64,000 nucleotides of DNA from Lysobacterales bacterium (GTDB lineage: Bacteria > Pseudomonadota > Gammaproteobacteria > Xanthomonadales > SZUA-36). The stretch lies in NCBI GenBank assembly GCA_028289465.1, contig JANQPM010000089.1:23485-87484 (forward strand), in the 5' to 3' direction. The translations under genes and the position numbers were made by a program. Below are positions 8,717 to 17,690 of the stretch, piece by piece. The stretch's first letter is position 1; each line of letters opens with the position of its first letter. Below the pieces are notes generated by a model that saw only the letters and a list, made by a program, of their open reading frames with translations, was not told the DNA's origin and searched no databases.

Positions 8717-10068
8717 TCGAGCACCGCAACATAGGCCCGGCCGTCACGACGAATCTGCAGCAGCAGCCGGCGGCCAGCCTTTTTCACCAGTTGCTCGAAA
8801 TCGGCGACCGAACCGACCGGCTGGCGGTCAATGCCGATGACGATATCACCGGGCCGCAGACCTTCCAGCCACAGATTGCTGCCCGGTTCGACTTCGGAGA
8901 GATAGACACCCTGCGAACCGGTCTGCCGGGCAACCCGCTCGGGCAGCGCTTCGAACAAGCCGCCGTCCAGTCGACCGTCCAGGTTTCGCCCGCGGACGAT
9001 CTGCCGCGCTTCAATCACCACACTGGCACGGCCTTTACGCCCTTCTCGAATGTAGTCTACCGCCAGGCGCTGACCGATCGGCATCAGCCCTTCGACGTTG
9101 CGGAAATCCTGCTCGGAGCGAACGACTTCGCTGCCCATTCGAGTAATGACATCGCCGGGCTCCAGGCCGGCCTTGTCGGCCGCAGATCCGGGTTCGATCT
9201 CCGCGATGACCGCGCCGGATCCGCCCGGCAGGCCAAACGCGCCGGCAAGCTCCGGCGTCAGGCTTTGCACTTCCACGCCGAGCCAGCCGCGCCGGACTTC
9301 GCCATATTCGACCAGTTGCTGCATGACATGATTGACCATGCTTGATGGAATTGCGAAGCCGATGCCGACGTTGCCGCCGCTGGGCGTGAATATCGCCGTA
9401 TTAATACCAACCAGTTCGCCGCGCAGGTTGATCAACGCGCCGCCGGAATTACCGGGATTGATGGATGCATCGGTCTGAATAAAGTTTTGAAACTCCAGCC
9501 CGCGGATGCCGACCCGGCCGAGCGCACTGACGATGCCGGACGTGACGGTCTGTCCTAAACCGAAAGGGTTGCCGACGGCCACGACGAAGTCGCCGACTTG
9601 CAAGCTGTTCGAATCGGCCAGCGGCAGCGCGGACAAATCGTCGCTCGGAATTCGAATCACGGCCACATCGGTATCGGGATCGGCCCCGATCAACTCGCCG
9701 GTCAGCGTACGGCCGTCCTTCAGGGATACTCGAATATCATCAGCGCCTTCGATCACATGATTGTTGGTAATCACGTACCCCCGCCGGGCGTCGACGATAA
9801 CGCCGCTGCCCAGTGACTGGGATACCCGTTCGCGGGGCACGTTTGGCACGTTGAAGAAACGGCGGAAGAACGGGTCGTCCATCAGCGGGCTGCGCACCCG
9901 TACGCGGGTCTCGGTATGGATATTGACCACCGATGGCGTGACTTCGGTCAGAATCGGTGCCAGCGATGGCAGCGGCTGCCCGTCCACGGTAGCCGGCAAC
10001 GCTGCATGGCCCGCTGGTGCCGAAAATGCCATCAGCAGAACAGAAAAACCCAGCACCTTGCGAATCAT
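8713..10068 (-). CDS. degQ: Periplasmic serine endoprotease, DegQ/DegP (HtrA) type
   Basis: Periplasmic protease and chaperone that clears misfolded envelope proteins. Residues 1-22 are a signal peptide ending in GHA. The trypsin-like domain has H104 (ITNNHVI), D134 (DTDVAVI) and S208 (GNSGG), followed by two PDZ domains at roughly 245-335 and 365-445. At 451 residues with a short LA loop it is closer to DegQ/MucD than to DegP. The downstream HAD gene overlaps its stop. Extracytoplasmic stress control would be expected, but I see no sure sigma-E promoter. Confidence 0.94.
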   Translation of the reverse strand: MIRKVLGFSVLLMAFSAPAGHAALPATVDGQPLPSLAPILTEVTPSVVNIHTETRVRVRSPLMDDPFFRRFFNVPNVPRERVSQSLGSGVIVDARRGYVITNNHVIEGADDIRVSLKDGRTLTGELIGADPDTDVAVIRIPSDDLSALPLADSNSLQVGDFVVAVGNPFGLGQTVTSGIVSALGRVGIRGLEFQNFIQTDASINPGNSGGALINLRGELVGINTAIFTPSGGNVGIGFAIPSSMVNHVMQQLVEYGEVRRGWLGVEVQSLTPELAGAFGLPGGSGAVIAEIEPGSAADKAGLEPGDVITRMGSEVVRSEQDFRNVEGLMPIGQRLAVDYIREGRKGRASVVIEARQIVRGRNLDGRLDGGLFEALPERVARQTGSQGVYLSEVEPGSNLWLEGLRPGDIVIGIDRQPVGSVADFEQLVKKAGRRLLLQIRRDGRAYVAVLD

Positions 10069-10250
10069 CCTTTACCTCGCTGCGGCACTCGCCTGCAATG
10101 CGCCAGCGCCGGTTGCTTAATCAATGTTTCAAATGGTACCAAGGCTGAAAAGGCGGGTTAAGCCCGGACCGGCGCGCCATGCACGCCCAAGTCTTTGAAA
10201 CCGGGTATTTGAAACGGCGGACGGACCGGAGGCCGGATCGGGGAAATGTC

Positions 10251-10280
10251 TTGACTTTAAACCTTGACCTCGGATATATA
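10251..10280 (+). promoter_or_regulatory. Candidate sigma-70 promoter of the HNH gene
   Basis: TTGACT (10251-10256), an 18-base spacer and TATATA (10275-10280) lie 60 bases before the HNH start codon. The 10069-10340 gap holds nothing else recognisable apart from the 5' region of the protease gene. Confidence 0.5.
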
Positions 10281-10340
10281 GCCATACAAGTGTCATGTAA
10301 GCACAATATATTGTGCCTAATTTGACCTGGTAAATGAAAC

Positions 10341-10955
10341 ATGAGTAACCCGCTGCACCAACAAGTGCTTAGAACCGATGTTTCCGGAATGCCGCTGGAA
10401 TGGGTCAACTATCAGCAGGCAACCCGGCTCATCGCGCTGGGCCAGGTCAGCTACTCGCTGGGCGAGACCATTTTCCACATTCGGGGCGGCATCAACGCGC
10501 TGACCGGCATTCAAAGCGAAATTTCGGTCGACGCCATTCTCGCAACCAACGGCCATCACCCGCACGCACATTTATTTCTCGACAGCTATGTGCCGCCACT
10601 GTCCAACAAGGCGCTGTTCCGCCGCGATCAGTCCCTGTGCCTTTACTGCGGCCAGCAGTTTCCGAACAACATGCTGTCCAGAGATCATGTGAAACCGTTA
10701 AGCCAGGGCGGGCGCGATCGCTGGAACAATGTCGTCACCGCGTGCAAGCGCTGCAACAACCACAAGGCCAGCCGAACGCCGGAACAGGCCGGAATGCAAT
10801 TGCTGGCGATTCCGTTCACGCCGACCCATGCCGAATATGTCTATCTTCAGGGCCGCCGCATTCTGGCCGACCAGATGGATTTCCTGCTGGCGCATTTTCC
10901 GCGTAACAGCGTACTGCGCAGGCGAGTGGAGCAAGGCGGAACCCTGCTAGACTAG
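10341..10955 (+). CDS. HNH endonuclease domain protein
   Basis: A 204-residue protein with a central HNH nuclease module: a zinc knuckle CLYCG, the RDHVKPLSQGG segment with the catalytic His, WNNVVTACKRCNN carrying the N and the second Cys pair, and then HKASRTPEQAG. This form is common as a single chromosomal gene in gammaproteobacteria and is not tied to a restriction system. The biological target is unknown. It is followed after 27 bases by an exonuclease gene, so the pair may act together in DNA repair; this is inference. Confidence 0.9.
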   Translation: MSNPLHQQVLRTDVSGMPLEWVNYQQATRLIALGQVSYSLGETIFHIRGGINALTGIQSEISVDAILATNGHHPHAHLFLDSYVPPLSNKALFRRDQSLCLYCGQQFPNNMLSRDHVKPLSQGGRDRWNNVVTACKRCNNHKASRTPEQAGMQLLAIPFTPTHAEYVYLQGRRILADQMDFLLAHFPRNSVLRRRVEQGGTLLD

Positions 10956-10982
10956 TCCCCTGTTTATTCATTGGAATACGCT

Positions 10983-11870
10983 ATGCAGCAGCCGGTTGCG
11001 TATCTGGTAGACGCCAGCATCTATGTTTTTCGCGCGTGGTATTCGGTGCCGGACGAGTTCGAGGACGCCCAGGGCAACCCGACCAATGCGGTCTACGGTT
11101 TTACCGGCTTTCTGTGCAATCTGATCGAACAGACCCAGCCGGAACTGCTCGCGCTGGCCTTTGACGAATCGCTGACCACATCTTTTCGAAACGATATCTA
11201 TCCAGACTATAAGGCTAACCGCGAATCGGCGCCTGAAGAACTCAAGCGCCAGTTCCGGTGGTGCCGCGAAGTTGCCGAATCGATGGGTATCACCTGCTAT
11301 TCGGATCCGCGCTACGAAGCCGACGATCTACTCGCGACGGCCGCTGTCGAACGGCGGCGCCAGGGGCACCCCGTCTGCGTGGTGTCGGCGGACAAAGATT
11401 TGACGCAGTTGCTGACCCAGGAGGATACCTGGTGGGATTTCTCCCGCAATCAGAAACTGGACTGGCACGGGGTGGAAAAGAAGTTCGGTGTCTACCCGGA
11501 CCAGATTGCCGATTTTCTGGCGCTTACCGGCGACAAGGTGGACAACATACCGGGCGTTCCCGGCGTCGGACCGAAATCCGCTTCTGCGCTGCTTACCCAT
11601 TTCCGCGATCTGGAGCGGCTCTGGCAAGGCATTGAAGAAGTGCCGTTTTTGCGTATCCGCGGCGCGAAATCGCTGCATCAGAAGCTGCTTCGGCATAAAA
11701 ACGACGTGCTGCTGGCGCGGCAGCTCACCGAAGTCTTCGATCAGGTACCTTCAGTTTTGGATTGTCCGGATATCAACATCGACGCAACGCGGACCGACGA
11801 ACTGAACGCGCTGTTCGACCAACTCAATTTCGGTCCGCTGCTTCGGCGTCGCTGTCTAAACCTTGGTTGA
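10983..11870 (+). CDS. 5'-3' exonuclease (PolI N-terminal/ExoIX-like flap nuclease)
   Basis: Stand-alone relative of the 5' nuclease domain of DNA polymerase I; it would remove 5' flaps or RNA primers. Seen: LVDASIYVFR and the metal-binding acidic set (ALAFDES, YEADDLLAT, VSADKDLTQLL), then the helix-hairpin-helix region TGDKVDNIPGVPGVGPKSA. It is 295 residues, close to the ExoIX class and lacking any polymerase domain. The ATG at 10983 is preferred over a TTG at 10971. Its 3' end overlaps the convergent beta-propeller gene by 47 bases. Confidence 0.92.
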   Translation: MQQPVAYLVDASIYVFRAWYSVPDEFEDAQGNPTNAVYGFTGFLCNLIEQTQPELLALAFDESLTTSFRNDIYPDYKANRESAPEELKRQFRWCREVAESMGITCYSDPRYEADDLLATAAVERRRQGHPVCVVSADKDLTQLLTQEDTWWDFSRNQKLDWHGVEKKFGVYPDQIADFLALTGDKVDNIPGVPGVGPKSASALLTHFRDLERLWQGIEEVPFLRIRGAKSLHQKLLRHKNDVLLARQLTEVFDQVPSVLDCPDINIDATRTDELNALFDQLNFGPLLRRRCLNLG

Positions 11871-13287
11871 CCGCCCGGGCACGCTGTTCGAGCATCTGCT
11901 GCTTCAGCTTTTCCAGCTCCGGTGAAATGATGTCAGCGCCCTTTTCCAGCGACGTCTTGAATACCTTGACGGGTGGCAGTTGGCCAGCTATTGGCTTGCC
12001 CCTGGCATTCACCCGGGTCCAGTGGCTGTTGGCAAAGAAATACATATCGTTACCGGCCACCGCACCGAAATTGGGATAGTCGAAGTTCGGATTGGCGACC
12101 ATTAGCGGGCGTACATTCCGAATCGCCGTACCGTCGTCGTTGAGTTCGAAGCGCATCAGACGCTGTGGCGAAATGCCGTTCTGAATCGCAACCAGATAGC
12201 GGTCGTCCCAGAAATACAAGCCGTCGATACCACCGACATTCAGGTTGTCGACCAGCCCCAGCGGCCTGGCTGCCCGGCTTTCCAGGTCGACGACCACCAG
12301 GCCCTTCTCATAGTCGGACAGATACAACTTGCTGCCATCGGCATTCAGAGCCATGCCGCGAATGCTGACCAGAGCCGGTGAGGCCAGAAACGGTGTCAAT
12401 TTCTGCGCATCCGGCGCCAGCTTGTAAATGACCGGCCGTACGCTGTCGGCAACATAGACCGTACCGTCGCCGGCTAAGGTCATGTTGGCCAGCGCGCGGC
12501 TCTCGCCATCCAGTGGCAGCAGGTACTTTTTCTGCAGTTCGCCGCTGTTCAGGTCAAAGCGGAACAGGCCGCTGCCGCCTACCCGCCCGGCGCCGTAACC
12601 CGAATACCAGGAAACCAGCGCACTGCTCACCCACAGGTGATTTCGTCCGTTATCGACCTTCAGATCGAAAACGCTCCATAAGCCGTTGTCCACACCGGGC
12701 TTGATAAACTCGCGCTTGCGGCCGTCCAGTCCGACCCGCCAGATGATGCCGTCGGATACCTCGCCGATCAGCAGCTCGCCGCGGGCCTGATCCCAGTCGA
12801 TGGCTTCAGGCAGAACGATATCGCTTTCCAGTTGCAGCACCTGCTGCCCTTCGCCCAGCGGCTCTCCCGCCTTGATCATCAGATCATTCAAATAATTATA
12901 TAGATTGGTCGTGCGCAGACTCTCGGAATCCGGTGTGTCATCGAAGTTATAATTCAGGCCCTGGCGCTGCATGATCAGCATCTCGTTGAAAGCCGGCGTC
13001 ATCTGGCCGTTCAGCGCATAGGCCAGTACCATTTGATACATGTAGTCGCTGTTATACGGCCTCAGCGATCGCAGTTTTTCCATGATCGCAACAAAACGCG
13101 GATAGCGCTTGCCGTAGTAGGCTTCGCTGGCCAGTTGCCGCAGCCGGTCGATATTATCGGGCAAATCCAAAACCGGCTTGGACGGCGCAGCATCGGCCTG
13201 CTCCTTTTCAACATAGTTTGGTGACTGGGCCATCGCACCGACCGCCCACAAAGCCAGCACCACCGATAAAACACGTCGCAGTTTCAT
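11824..13287 (-). CDS. Secreted beta-propeller protein (SMP-30/NHL-like)
   Basis: Exported protein of 487 residues: signal peptide 1-21 (cleavage after AMAQ region), an alpha-helical N-terminal part to about residue 145, and then repeated blades typical of SMP-30/gluconolactonase or NHL propellers (LPEAIDWDQARGELLIGEV, LYLSDYEKGLVVVDL, GGIDGLYFWDDRYLVAIQ). The family is diverse and the substrate cannot be assigned. The ATG at 13287 gives a clean signal peptide; 17 further codons upstream are open but unlikely. The last 47 bases overlap the exonuclease gene on the other strand. Confidence 0.85.
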   Translation of the reverse strand: MKLRRVLSVVLALWAVGAMAQSPNYVEKEQADAAPSKPVLDLPDNIDRLRQLASEAYYGKRYPRFVAIMEKLRSLRPYNSDYMYQMVLAYALNGQMTPAFNEMLIMQRQGLNYNFDDTPDSESLRTTNLYNYLNDLMIKAGEPLGEGQQVLQLESDIVLPEAIDWDQARGELLIGEVSDGIIWRVGLDGRKREFIKPGVDNGLWSVFDLKVDNGRNHLWVSSALVSWYSGYGAGRVGGSGLFRFDLNSGELQKKYLLPLDGESRALANMTLAGDGTVYVADSVRPVIYKLAPDAQKLTPFLASPALVSIRGMALNADGSKLYLSDYEKGLVVVDLESRAARPLGLVDNLNVGGIDGLYFWDDRYLVAIQNGISPQRLMRFELNDDGTAIRNVRPLMVANPNFDYPNFGAVAGNDMYFFANSHWTRVNARGKPIAGQLPPVKVFKTSLEKGADIISPELEKLKQQMLEQRARAVNQGLDSDAEAADRN

Positions 13288-13494
13288 GCTGTTTTCTCTA
13301 TTTTCTTGACCCCGCTTAGAGATCGAATCGAGCGGCAAGTTCCGCGCTCGGAACCGGCTAATTGAAAATCACGGTAAAATATCCGCCTGTAATCGAAAAG
13401 ACCTTTCGAATCAATAGACTGCAGTCTTTCAGCAGATAAGGACCGCCGCCGGGAAAAGGTATTCTAGCAAAACCCGCCAACAGCGAGGAAAACT

Positions 13495-14028
13495 ATGGAT
13501 GACTTGCTGGTCCGCTATCCGGGCCGTTACGTAAACCTGATGGAAAGGGCAGACTGGGAATATGCAAGCCGCGTTCACCGCCAGGACGTGGTCGTGCTGG
13601 TTCCGGTCACGGCCAATCGGGAAATCGTGCTGGTGGAACAATACCGGGTGCCGGTACAGTCGGTGGTCATCGAATTACCGGCAGGTCTGGTCGGCGATTG
13701 CGAAACACACCGGAACGAAGCGCCGCTGGAGGCTGCGGCCAGGGAATTGCAGGAAGAAACCGGATATGCCTCTGGTCGTCTGCAGCCGATTATGCGCTGC
13801 CCGACCACCGCCGGACTCAGCGATGAGATGGCATTGTTTATTCGCGCCAGCGATTTAATGCAGGTATCGAACGGCGGTGGCGATGAGAGCGAGGACATCA
13901 CGGTTCATACCGTGGCGCTCGATGCTGCCGATGCCTGGTTAGACGCGCAGCGGGATGCCGGCAAACTGGTCGACCCGAAGATTTATGCGGCGCTGCACTG
14001 GATCGGCAGGGAAGGTGGCTGCGAGTAG
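13495..14028 (+). CDS. NUDIX hydrolase (ADP-ribose pyrophosphatase-like)
   Basis: Hydrolyses a nucleoside diphosphate linked to another group, most likely ADP-ribose or a related sugar nucleotide. The Nudix box reads EAPLEAAARELQEETGY after a glycine loop that is two residues longer than the canonical spacing. LVEQYRVP and ELPAGLVGD upstream of the box are typical of the ADP-ribose group. It is 177 residues, with AGGA 6 bases before the ATG. Alone on its strand; divergent from the propeller gene. Confidence 0.9.
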   Translation: MDDLLVRYPGRYVNLMERADWEYASRVHRQDVVVLVPVTANREIVLVEQYRVPVQSVVIELPAGLVGDCETHRNEAPLEAAARELQEETGYASGRLQPIMRCPTTAGLSDEMALFIRASDLMQVSNGGGDESEDITVHTVALDAADAWLDAQRDAGKLVDPKIYAALHWIGREGGCE

Positions 14029-14201
14029 CGCGGAACGACAACCCGGACGCTTTTACCGGTGCCCTGTGTTAGCATCACCGGTGGCGTACCGATGCGTACC
14101 TGAATTCGACGCATTGAGGTGGTCATCGGCAAGCGCCTCGTGCGGTCTGTCGCACAGACTGCTGCTTAGTGCAATGTAGTGGGTAACGAAGGAGATAATA
14201 A

Positions 14202-14402
14202 ATGAAACAAGGCAAACTAATCGGGATAGCACTGTTGGTTATCGGCTTGGTACTGCTGTACATGGGTTTCAACGCGGCCAATTCTCCAGCCGAGGAAATC
14301 GGCCAGACATTGACCGGACGCTATTCCAACCAGACCTTGATGTATCTGATCGGCGGCGCAGTGCTGGGTGTGGCCGGAATCATCATGGCGATTAAGAAGT
14401 AA
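14202..14402 (+). CDS. DUF3185 small membrane protein
   Basis: A 66-residue protein with two transmembrane helices (residues 5-25 and 46-63) joined by a short polar loop, beginning MKQGKLIGIALLVIG as in DUF3185 proteins. Function unknown. A strong AAGGAG lies 8 bases before the ATG. The 173 bases before it hold no other gene. Confidence 0.85.
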   Translation: MKQGKLIGIALLVIGLVLLYMGFNAANSPAEEIGQTLTGRYSNQTLMYLIGGAVLGVAGIIMAIKK

Positions 14403-14539
14403 GATCTGCAACGGCGAATTCTCCAGAGTCCTACGGCGGACCTTCGGCGTGACCCGTGCACGAAGACCGCTCATGCGTGCCAGCTTTCCAGGGAAGGAAA
14501 CCGATGCCAACATTCACTTCAAACAAATAGGTGACTTCT

Positions 14540-15520
14540 ATGTTTCGTTGGCTACTGTTAGCAAGCCTAGTGATGAGTACCGCAGGCGCTGCTGAAACGC
14601 CGCCGATCGCCATTGTGATCCACGGCGGCGCCGGCACGATATTAAAGTCCGAGATGACCGCGGAAAAGGAAGCGGACATTCGGGCCAAACTGGAACAATC
14701 CATCAAGGCCGGGCATCAAGTGTTGCAGGACGGCGGCAGCAGCCTGGACGCGGTGACCACAGCCATTCGCATTCTGGAGGATTCGCCGCTGTTCAACGCC
14801 GGCAAAGGCGCGGTATTCAACGCGATCGGCCAGAACGAACTGGATGCGTCCATCATGGACGGCGAGACCCTGAATGCGGGTGCGGTGGCCGGCGTCAAGA
14901 CCATTAAGAACCCGATCGACCTGGCGCGAACGGTGATGACCCATTCCCCGCATGTGCTGCTGGTGGGCGACGGTGCGGAGGAGTTCGCCAAGAACCAGGG
15001 TATCGAACAGGTCGATCCGCGGTATTTCCATACCGAGCGCCGTTTGCGGCAGTTGCAGAAAATACAGGCCAAGGAAAAACTCCGCGCGGAATATCGGGAC
15101 AGCTGGTTCTCCACCGTCGGTGCGGTGGCACTGGACAAAGCCGGCAATCTGGCCGCAGGCACGTCAACCGGCGGCACCGCCAACAAGCGCTGGGGACGAG
15201 TCGGCGATTCGCCGATCATCGGTGCCGGCACCTATGCCAACAATCAATCCTGCGGCGTGTCGGCAACCGGCCACGGAGAGTACTTCATTCGCGCCGTTGT
15301 CGCGTACAGCATCTGCGCCCGAATGCAGTTTGAAAACCTGAGCCTGCAGCAGGCCGCGGCCCGGGTGGTCAAGCAGGAACTGGTAGAGATGGGCGGTAGC
15401 GGCGGCGTGATTGCGCTGGACAAGGACGGCGAAGTCGCAATGGTGTTCAACACTCCCGGCATGTACCGGGCGGCGATTGGCCGGGACGGAACGCTGCAAA
15501 TCAAGATTTATCAGGACTAG
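14540..15520 (+). CDS. Isoaspartyl peptidase/L-asparaginase (Ntn hydrolase), exported
   Basis: Type III asparaginase that removes isoaspartyl residues and hydrolyses asparagine after autocleavage into two subunits. The signature VIHGGAGT opens the alpha chain. The cleavage site is before T192 in STVGAVALD, the nucleophile of the beta chain, and the TSTGGTANKRWGRVGDSP loop is conserved. Residues 1-18 form a signal peptide, so it probably acts in the periplasm, as in several proteobacterial homologues. The ATG at 14540 has AGGTGA just upstream; a GTG at 14531 is less likely. Confidence 0.93.
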   Translation: MFRWLLLASLVMSTAGAAETPPIAIVIHGGAGTILKSEMTAEKEADIRAKLEQSIKAGHQVLQDGGSSLDAVTTAIRILEDSPLFNAGKGAVFNAIGQNELDASIMDGETLNAGAVAGVKTIKNPIDLARTVMTHSPHVLLVGDGAEEFAKNQGIEQVDPRYFHTERRLRQLQKIQAKEKLRAEYRDSWFSTVGAVALDKAGNLAAGTSTGGTANKRWGRVGDSPIIGAGTYANNQSCGVSATGHGEYFIRAVVAYSICARMQFENLSLQQAAARVVKQELVEMGGSGGVIALDKDGEVAMVFNTPGMYRAAIGRDGTLQIKIYQD

Positions 15521-15630
15521 CACCAACCGCATAGCGGGAGCCGCTAGTCATGAGGCTGGATGCAACTGCCGAAGCGCGTGGCAGGAGAGCCAGGCTTCCG
15601 AGTGCAAGCACCCTGTGGGAACCCCAATGC

Positions 15631-15725
15631 CTGCAGGAGCGCCTGCAGGCGCGATCCGAGTCTATCGCTACGCAGCCCGCAGCCTTCATCAAACCATAGG
15701 CATTCGCGCCTAAAGGCGCTCCTAG
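15631..15725. repeat. REP-like inverted pair, family A copy 1
   Basis: Two palindromic units (15631-15655 and 15702-15725) in opposite orientation around a 46-base spacer. The core is GGAGCGCCTNNAGGCGCGA. Units and spacer (AGCCTTCATCA, then TAGGYATTCGCG) match the copy at 23307-23392. It fills much of the 15521-15833 gap. Confidence 0.85.
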
Positions 15726-15813
15726 ATACGCGCTTAACGGTTCCGTCAGAAGGCTGCTGCGCCACGAAAAAAGCGGGGCCGGGATTCCTGATTTGCGCAC
15801 TTTTCGGCGATGC

Positions 15814-15853
15814 TATAATATAATCAGATTGTTATGGAACAATCTGGTTATAT
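15814..15853 (+). promoter_or_regulatory. -10 box and palindromic operator over the arsR-type start codon
   Basis: TATAAT at 15814-15819 is a perfect -10 box; the -35 is weak. ATATAATCAGATTGTT (15818-15833) and AACAATCTGGTTATAT (15838-15853) are a 15/16 inverted repeat centred on the ATG itself. The transcript would begin about 8 bases before the start, so the mRNA is nearly leaderless and has no Shine-Dalgarno. This is the expected layout for autorepression by an ArsR-family dimer. Confidence 0.75.
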
Positions 15854-16205
15854 AAATCCGCAGACCGATCTCGATGCGATCTTCACGGCGCTGGCCGACC
15901 CCACGCGGCGAGCCATATTGTCACGGCTGGCCGACGGACAGGCTTCCGTCAACGAAATCGCCGCGCCGTTTGAAATCAGCCAGCCGGCCGTTTCCCGGCA
16001 CCTGAAGGTGCTGGAGCGCGCCGGCCTGATCGAAAGGGACGTCGACCAGCAGCGACGGCCGGCACGACTGAAAGCCGAAAACATGGCGGCAGCGGTCAAC
16101 TGGCTGGCTGACTTTCGCGCTTTCTGGGAGGGCAGCTTTGACCGGCTGGATCAGGTTCTGGCCCAGATGAAACATACCGCCGCAAAGGAAACAAACCATG
16201 AATGA
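15834..16205 (+). CDS. ArsR/SmtB-family winged-helix repressor
   Basis: A 123-residue metalloregulator-type repressor. LADPTRRAILSRLADG opens the winged helix and ISQPAVSRHLKVLERAGLI is the DNA-recognition helix. There is no Cys pair, so it is unlikely to be a classical metal sensor; it belongs to the group found next to SRPBCC/AHSA1 genes. The following SRPBCC gene overlaps it by 8 bases, so both are one unit, probably repressed through the palindrome that spans this start. Confidence 0.93.
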   Translation: MEQSGYINPQTDLDAIFTALADPTRRAILSRLADGQASVNEIAAPFEISQPAVSRHLKVLERAGLIERDVDQQRRPARLKAENMAAAVNWLADFRAFWEGSFDRLDQVLAQMKHTAAKETNHE

Positions 16206-16701
16206 ATTGCCCGAGTACGTCCTTGACCGAGTGTTTAACGCACCCCGCGAGATGGTTTGGCGGGCCTGGACGGAGCCGGAATTGCTGGCCCGCTGGTACG
16301 GCCCGAATGTAGAGACCGTGATCCACAAGTTTGAATTGAAAGCCGGCGGCCTGTGGCTGGGCGAAATGCGCTGGGATGGAAAATCCAATTTCAGCAGATC
16401 GGTTTTTCAGCGAGTCACGCCGCCGGAAAGGCTGGTGTGGCATCAATCGACTTCGGATGCCGAGTGGAACGTTATCGCCAACCCGATGATGCCGGACTGG
16501 CCGCGCGTGATTGTGACCGACGTGGCGTTTGAAGACATGGGTGCAACGACCAAGGTGCGTCTGACCTGGGTTCCATTGGAACCGACTGAAGCCGAAATCG
16601 CGTGCTTCGCGGCGGCGATGGAACGGTTCGGCGGAGGCTGGGAAGCCGGGTATGCAATTCTGGACGAGCTGTTCGAAGAACTGCTGGCCGGGGATTCCTA
16701 G
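16198..16701 (+). CDS. SRPBCC (AHSA1/Aha1-type) domain protein
   Basis: A single START/AHSA1 domain of 167 residues that forms a hydrophobic ligand-binding cavity. Signature pieces are FNAPREMVWRAWTEPELLARWYGP at the N-terminus and FGGGWEAGYAILDEL at the C-terminal helix. In such ArsR pairs the SRPBCC protein is thought to bind or detoxify a small molecule, but no ligand is established. A good AAAGGA lies 8 bases upstream. No third gene follows on this strand. Confidence 0.92.
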   Translation: MNELPEYVLDRVFNAPREMVWRAWTEPELLARWYGPNVETVIHKFELKAGGLWLGEMRWDGKSNFSRSVFQRVTPPERLVWHQSTSDAEWNVIANPMMPDWPRVIVTDVAFEDMGATTKVRLTWVPLEPTEAEIACFAAAMERFGGGWEAGYAILDELFEELLAGDS

Positions 16702-16725
16702 CCGGGCCGGCAACCCGATGGCCGC

Positions 16726-17565
16726 CTACACGGACTTCAGGTTTTTCAATATCCGCAATGTCGCGTTGGCGCGGTTCAGCGTATAAAAATGCAATGCCGG
16801 CACACCGCCGCGGACCAGACGCTCGCATAAGCGCGATACGACTTCGGTACCGAATTCCCGAATCGCGGCGCCATCGTCTCCGTAAGCTTCCAGGCGCTTG
16901 CGTATCCACATCGGGATTTCGGCGCCGCACATGTCGGAAAAGCGGGCCAGTTGCTTAAAATTGGTAATCGGCATGATGCCGGGTGTAATCGGAACGTCGA
17001 TACCCCGGCGCTCGCAATCGTCGCGAAAGCGAAAATAACTGTCGGCGTTGAAGAAATACTGGGTAATCGCGCCATCGGCGCCCGCTTCCACTTTCTTGCG
17101 GAAGAATTGCATTTCGGTATCGGGGCAGTCCGATTCCGGGTGAAACTCCGGGTAACACGCAACTTCGATATGGAAGTGGTCGCCGGTCTCCCGGCGCACG
17201 AAACTGACCAGTTCGTTGGCATACTGGAACGGCCCGGGCCCGGACACGCCGGACGGCCGGTCGCCTCTGAGCACCACCAGCCGGTCAACGCCAGCGGCCC
17301 GGTATTCGTTTAGCAAATCCAGTACCGCCTGCCGGTCAGGCGCCATACATGAAATATGCGGTGCGGCGGAGATGCCGGTTTCCTGCTGCAGGCGAAGCAC
17401 GGTCTTGCGGGTTGCCGACAGCGTGGAGCCGCCGGCACCGAAGGTCACTGAGAGATATTCCGGCGCCAACGGCGTCAGCAGCTTGCAGGTGGAATCCAGT
17501 ATCAGTTCCTGCTCTTCCGTCCGGGGCGGAAAAAACTCAAAGCTGATGGGTAGTTGGAACGGCAC
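16726..17565 (-). CDS. metF: 5,10-methylenetetrahydrofolate reductase
   Basis: FAD-dependent TIM-barrel enzyme that makes 5-methyl-THF, the methyl donor for methionine synthesis. ISFEFFPPRT holds the catalytic glutamate; VTFGAGGST, HISCM and VLRGDRP are the FAD and folate motifs. I prefer the GTG at 17565 (279 aa), which gives the usual short lead to SFEFFPPR. The frame stays open to an ATG at 17643, but that would translate a GC-rich hairpin. It is the last gene after metK-ahcY, 132 bases from ahcY. Confidence 0.93.
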   Translation of the reverse strand: MPFQLPISFEFFPPRTEEQELILDSTCKLLTPLAPEYLSVTFGAGGSTLSATRKTVLRLQQETGISAAPHISCMAPDRQAVLDLLNEYRAAGVDRLVVLRGDRPSGVSGPGPFQYANELVSFVRRETGDHFHIEVACYPEFHPESDCPDTEMQFFRKKVEAGADGAITQYFFNADSYFRFRDDCERRGIDVPITPGIMPITNFKQLARFSDMCGAEIPMWIRKRLEAYGDDGAAIREFGTEVVSRLCERLVRGGVPALHFYTLNRANATLRILKNLKSV

Positions 17566-17618
17566 GGATAACAATCTCAGCGAAAACTTGTCAACGTCTG
17601 TTCGTTGCCGGGGTATGA

Positions 17619-17640
17619 CCCGCCCGGTTTCCCGGGCGGG
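17619..17640. other. Perfect 9-bp stem-loop between ahcY and metF
   Basis: CCCGCCCGG and CCGGGCGGG pair perfectly around a 4-base loop. No T-run follows on the minus strand. It may stabilise the upstream message or weaken read-through from ahcY into metF; both are inference. Confidence 0.55.
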
Positions 17641-17650
17641 CATAAAGGAG

Positions 17651-17690
17651 TCTCGCGCCCGCTCCGGCGGGTCGCCTGCGGCTCCTTTGG
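17651..17690. repeat. Family B dispersed repeat, copy 1
   Basis: The core GCCCGCTCCGGCGGGTCGCC forms a short hairpin and is followed by TGCGGCTCCTTTGG. Near-identical copies lie at 23222-23252 (inverted), 30531-30569 and 52046-52078, all intergenic. Confidence 0.75.
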
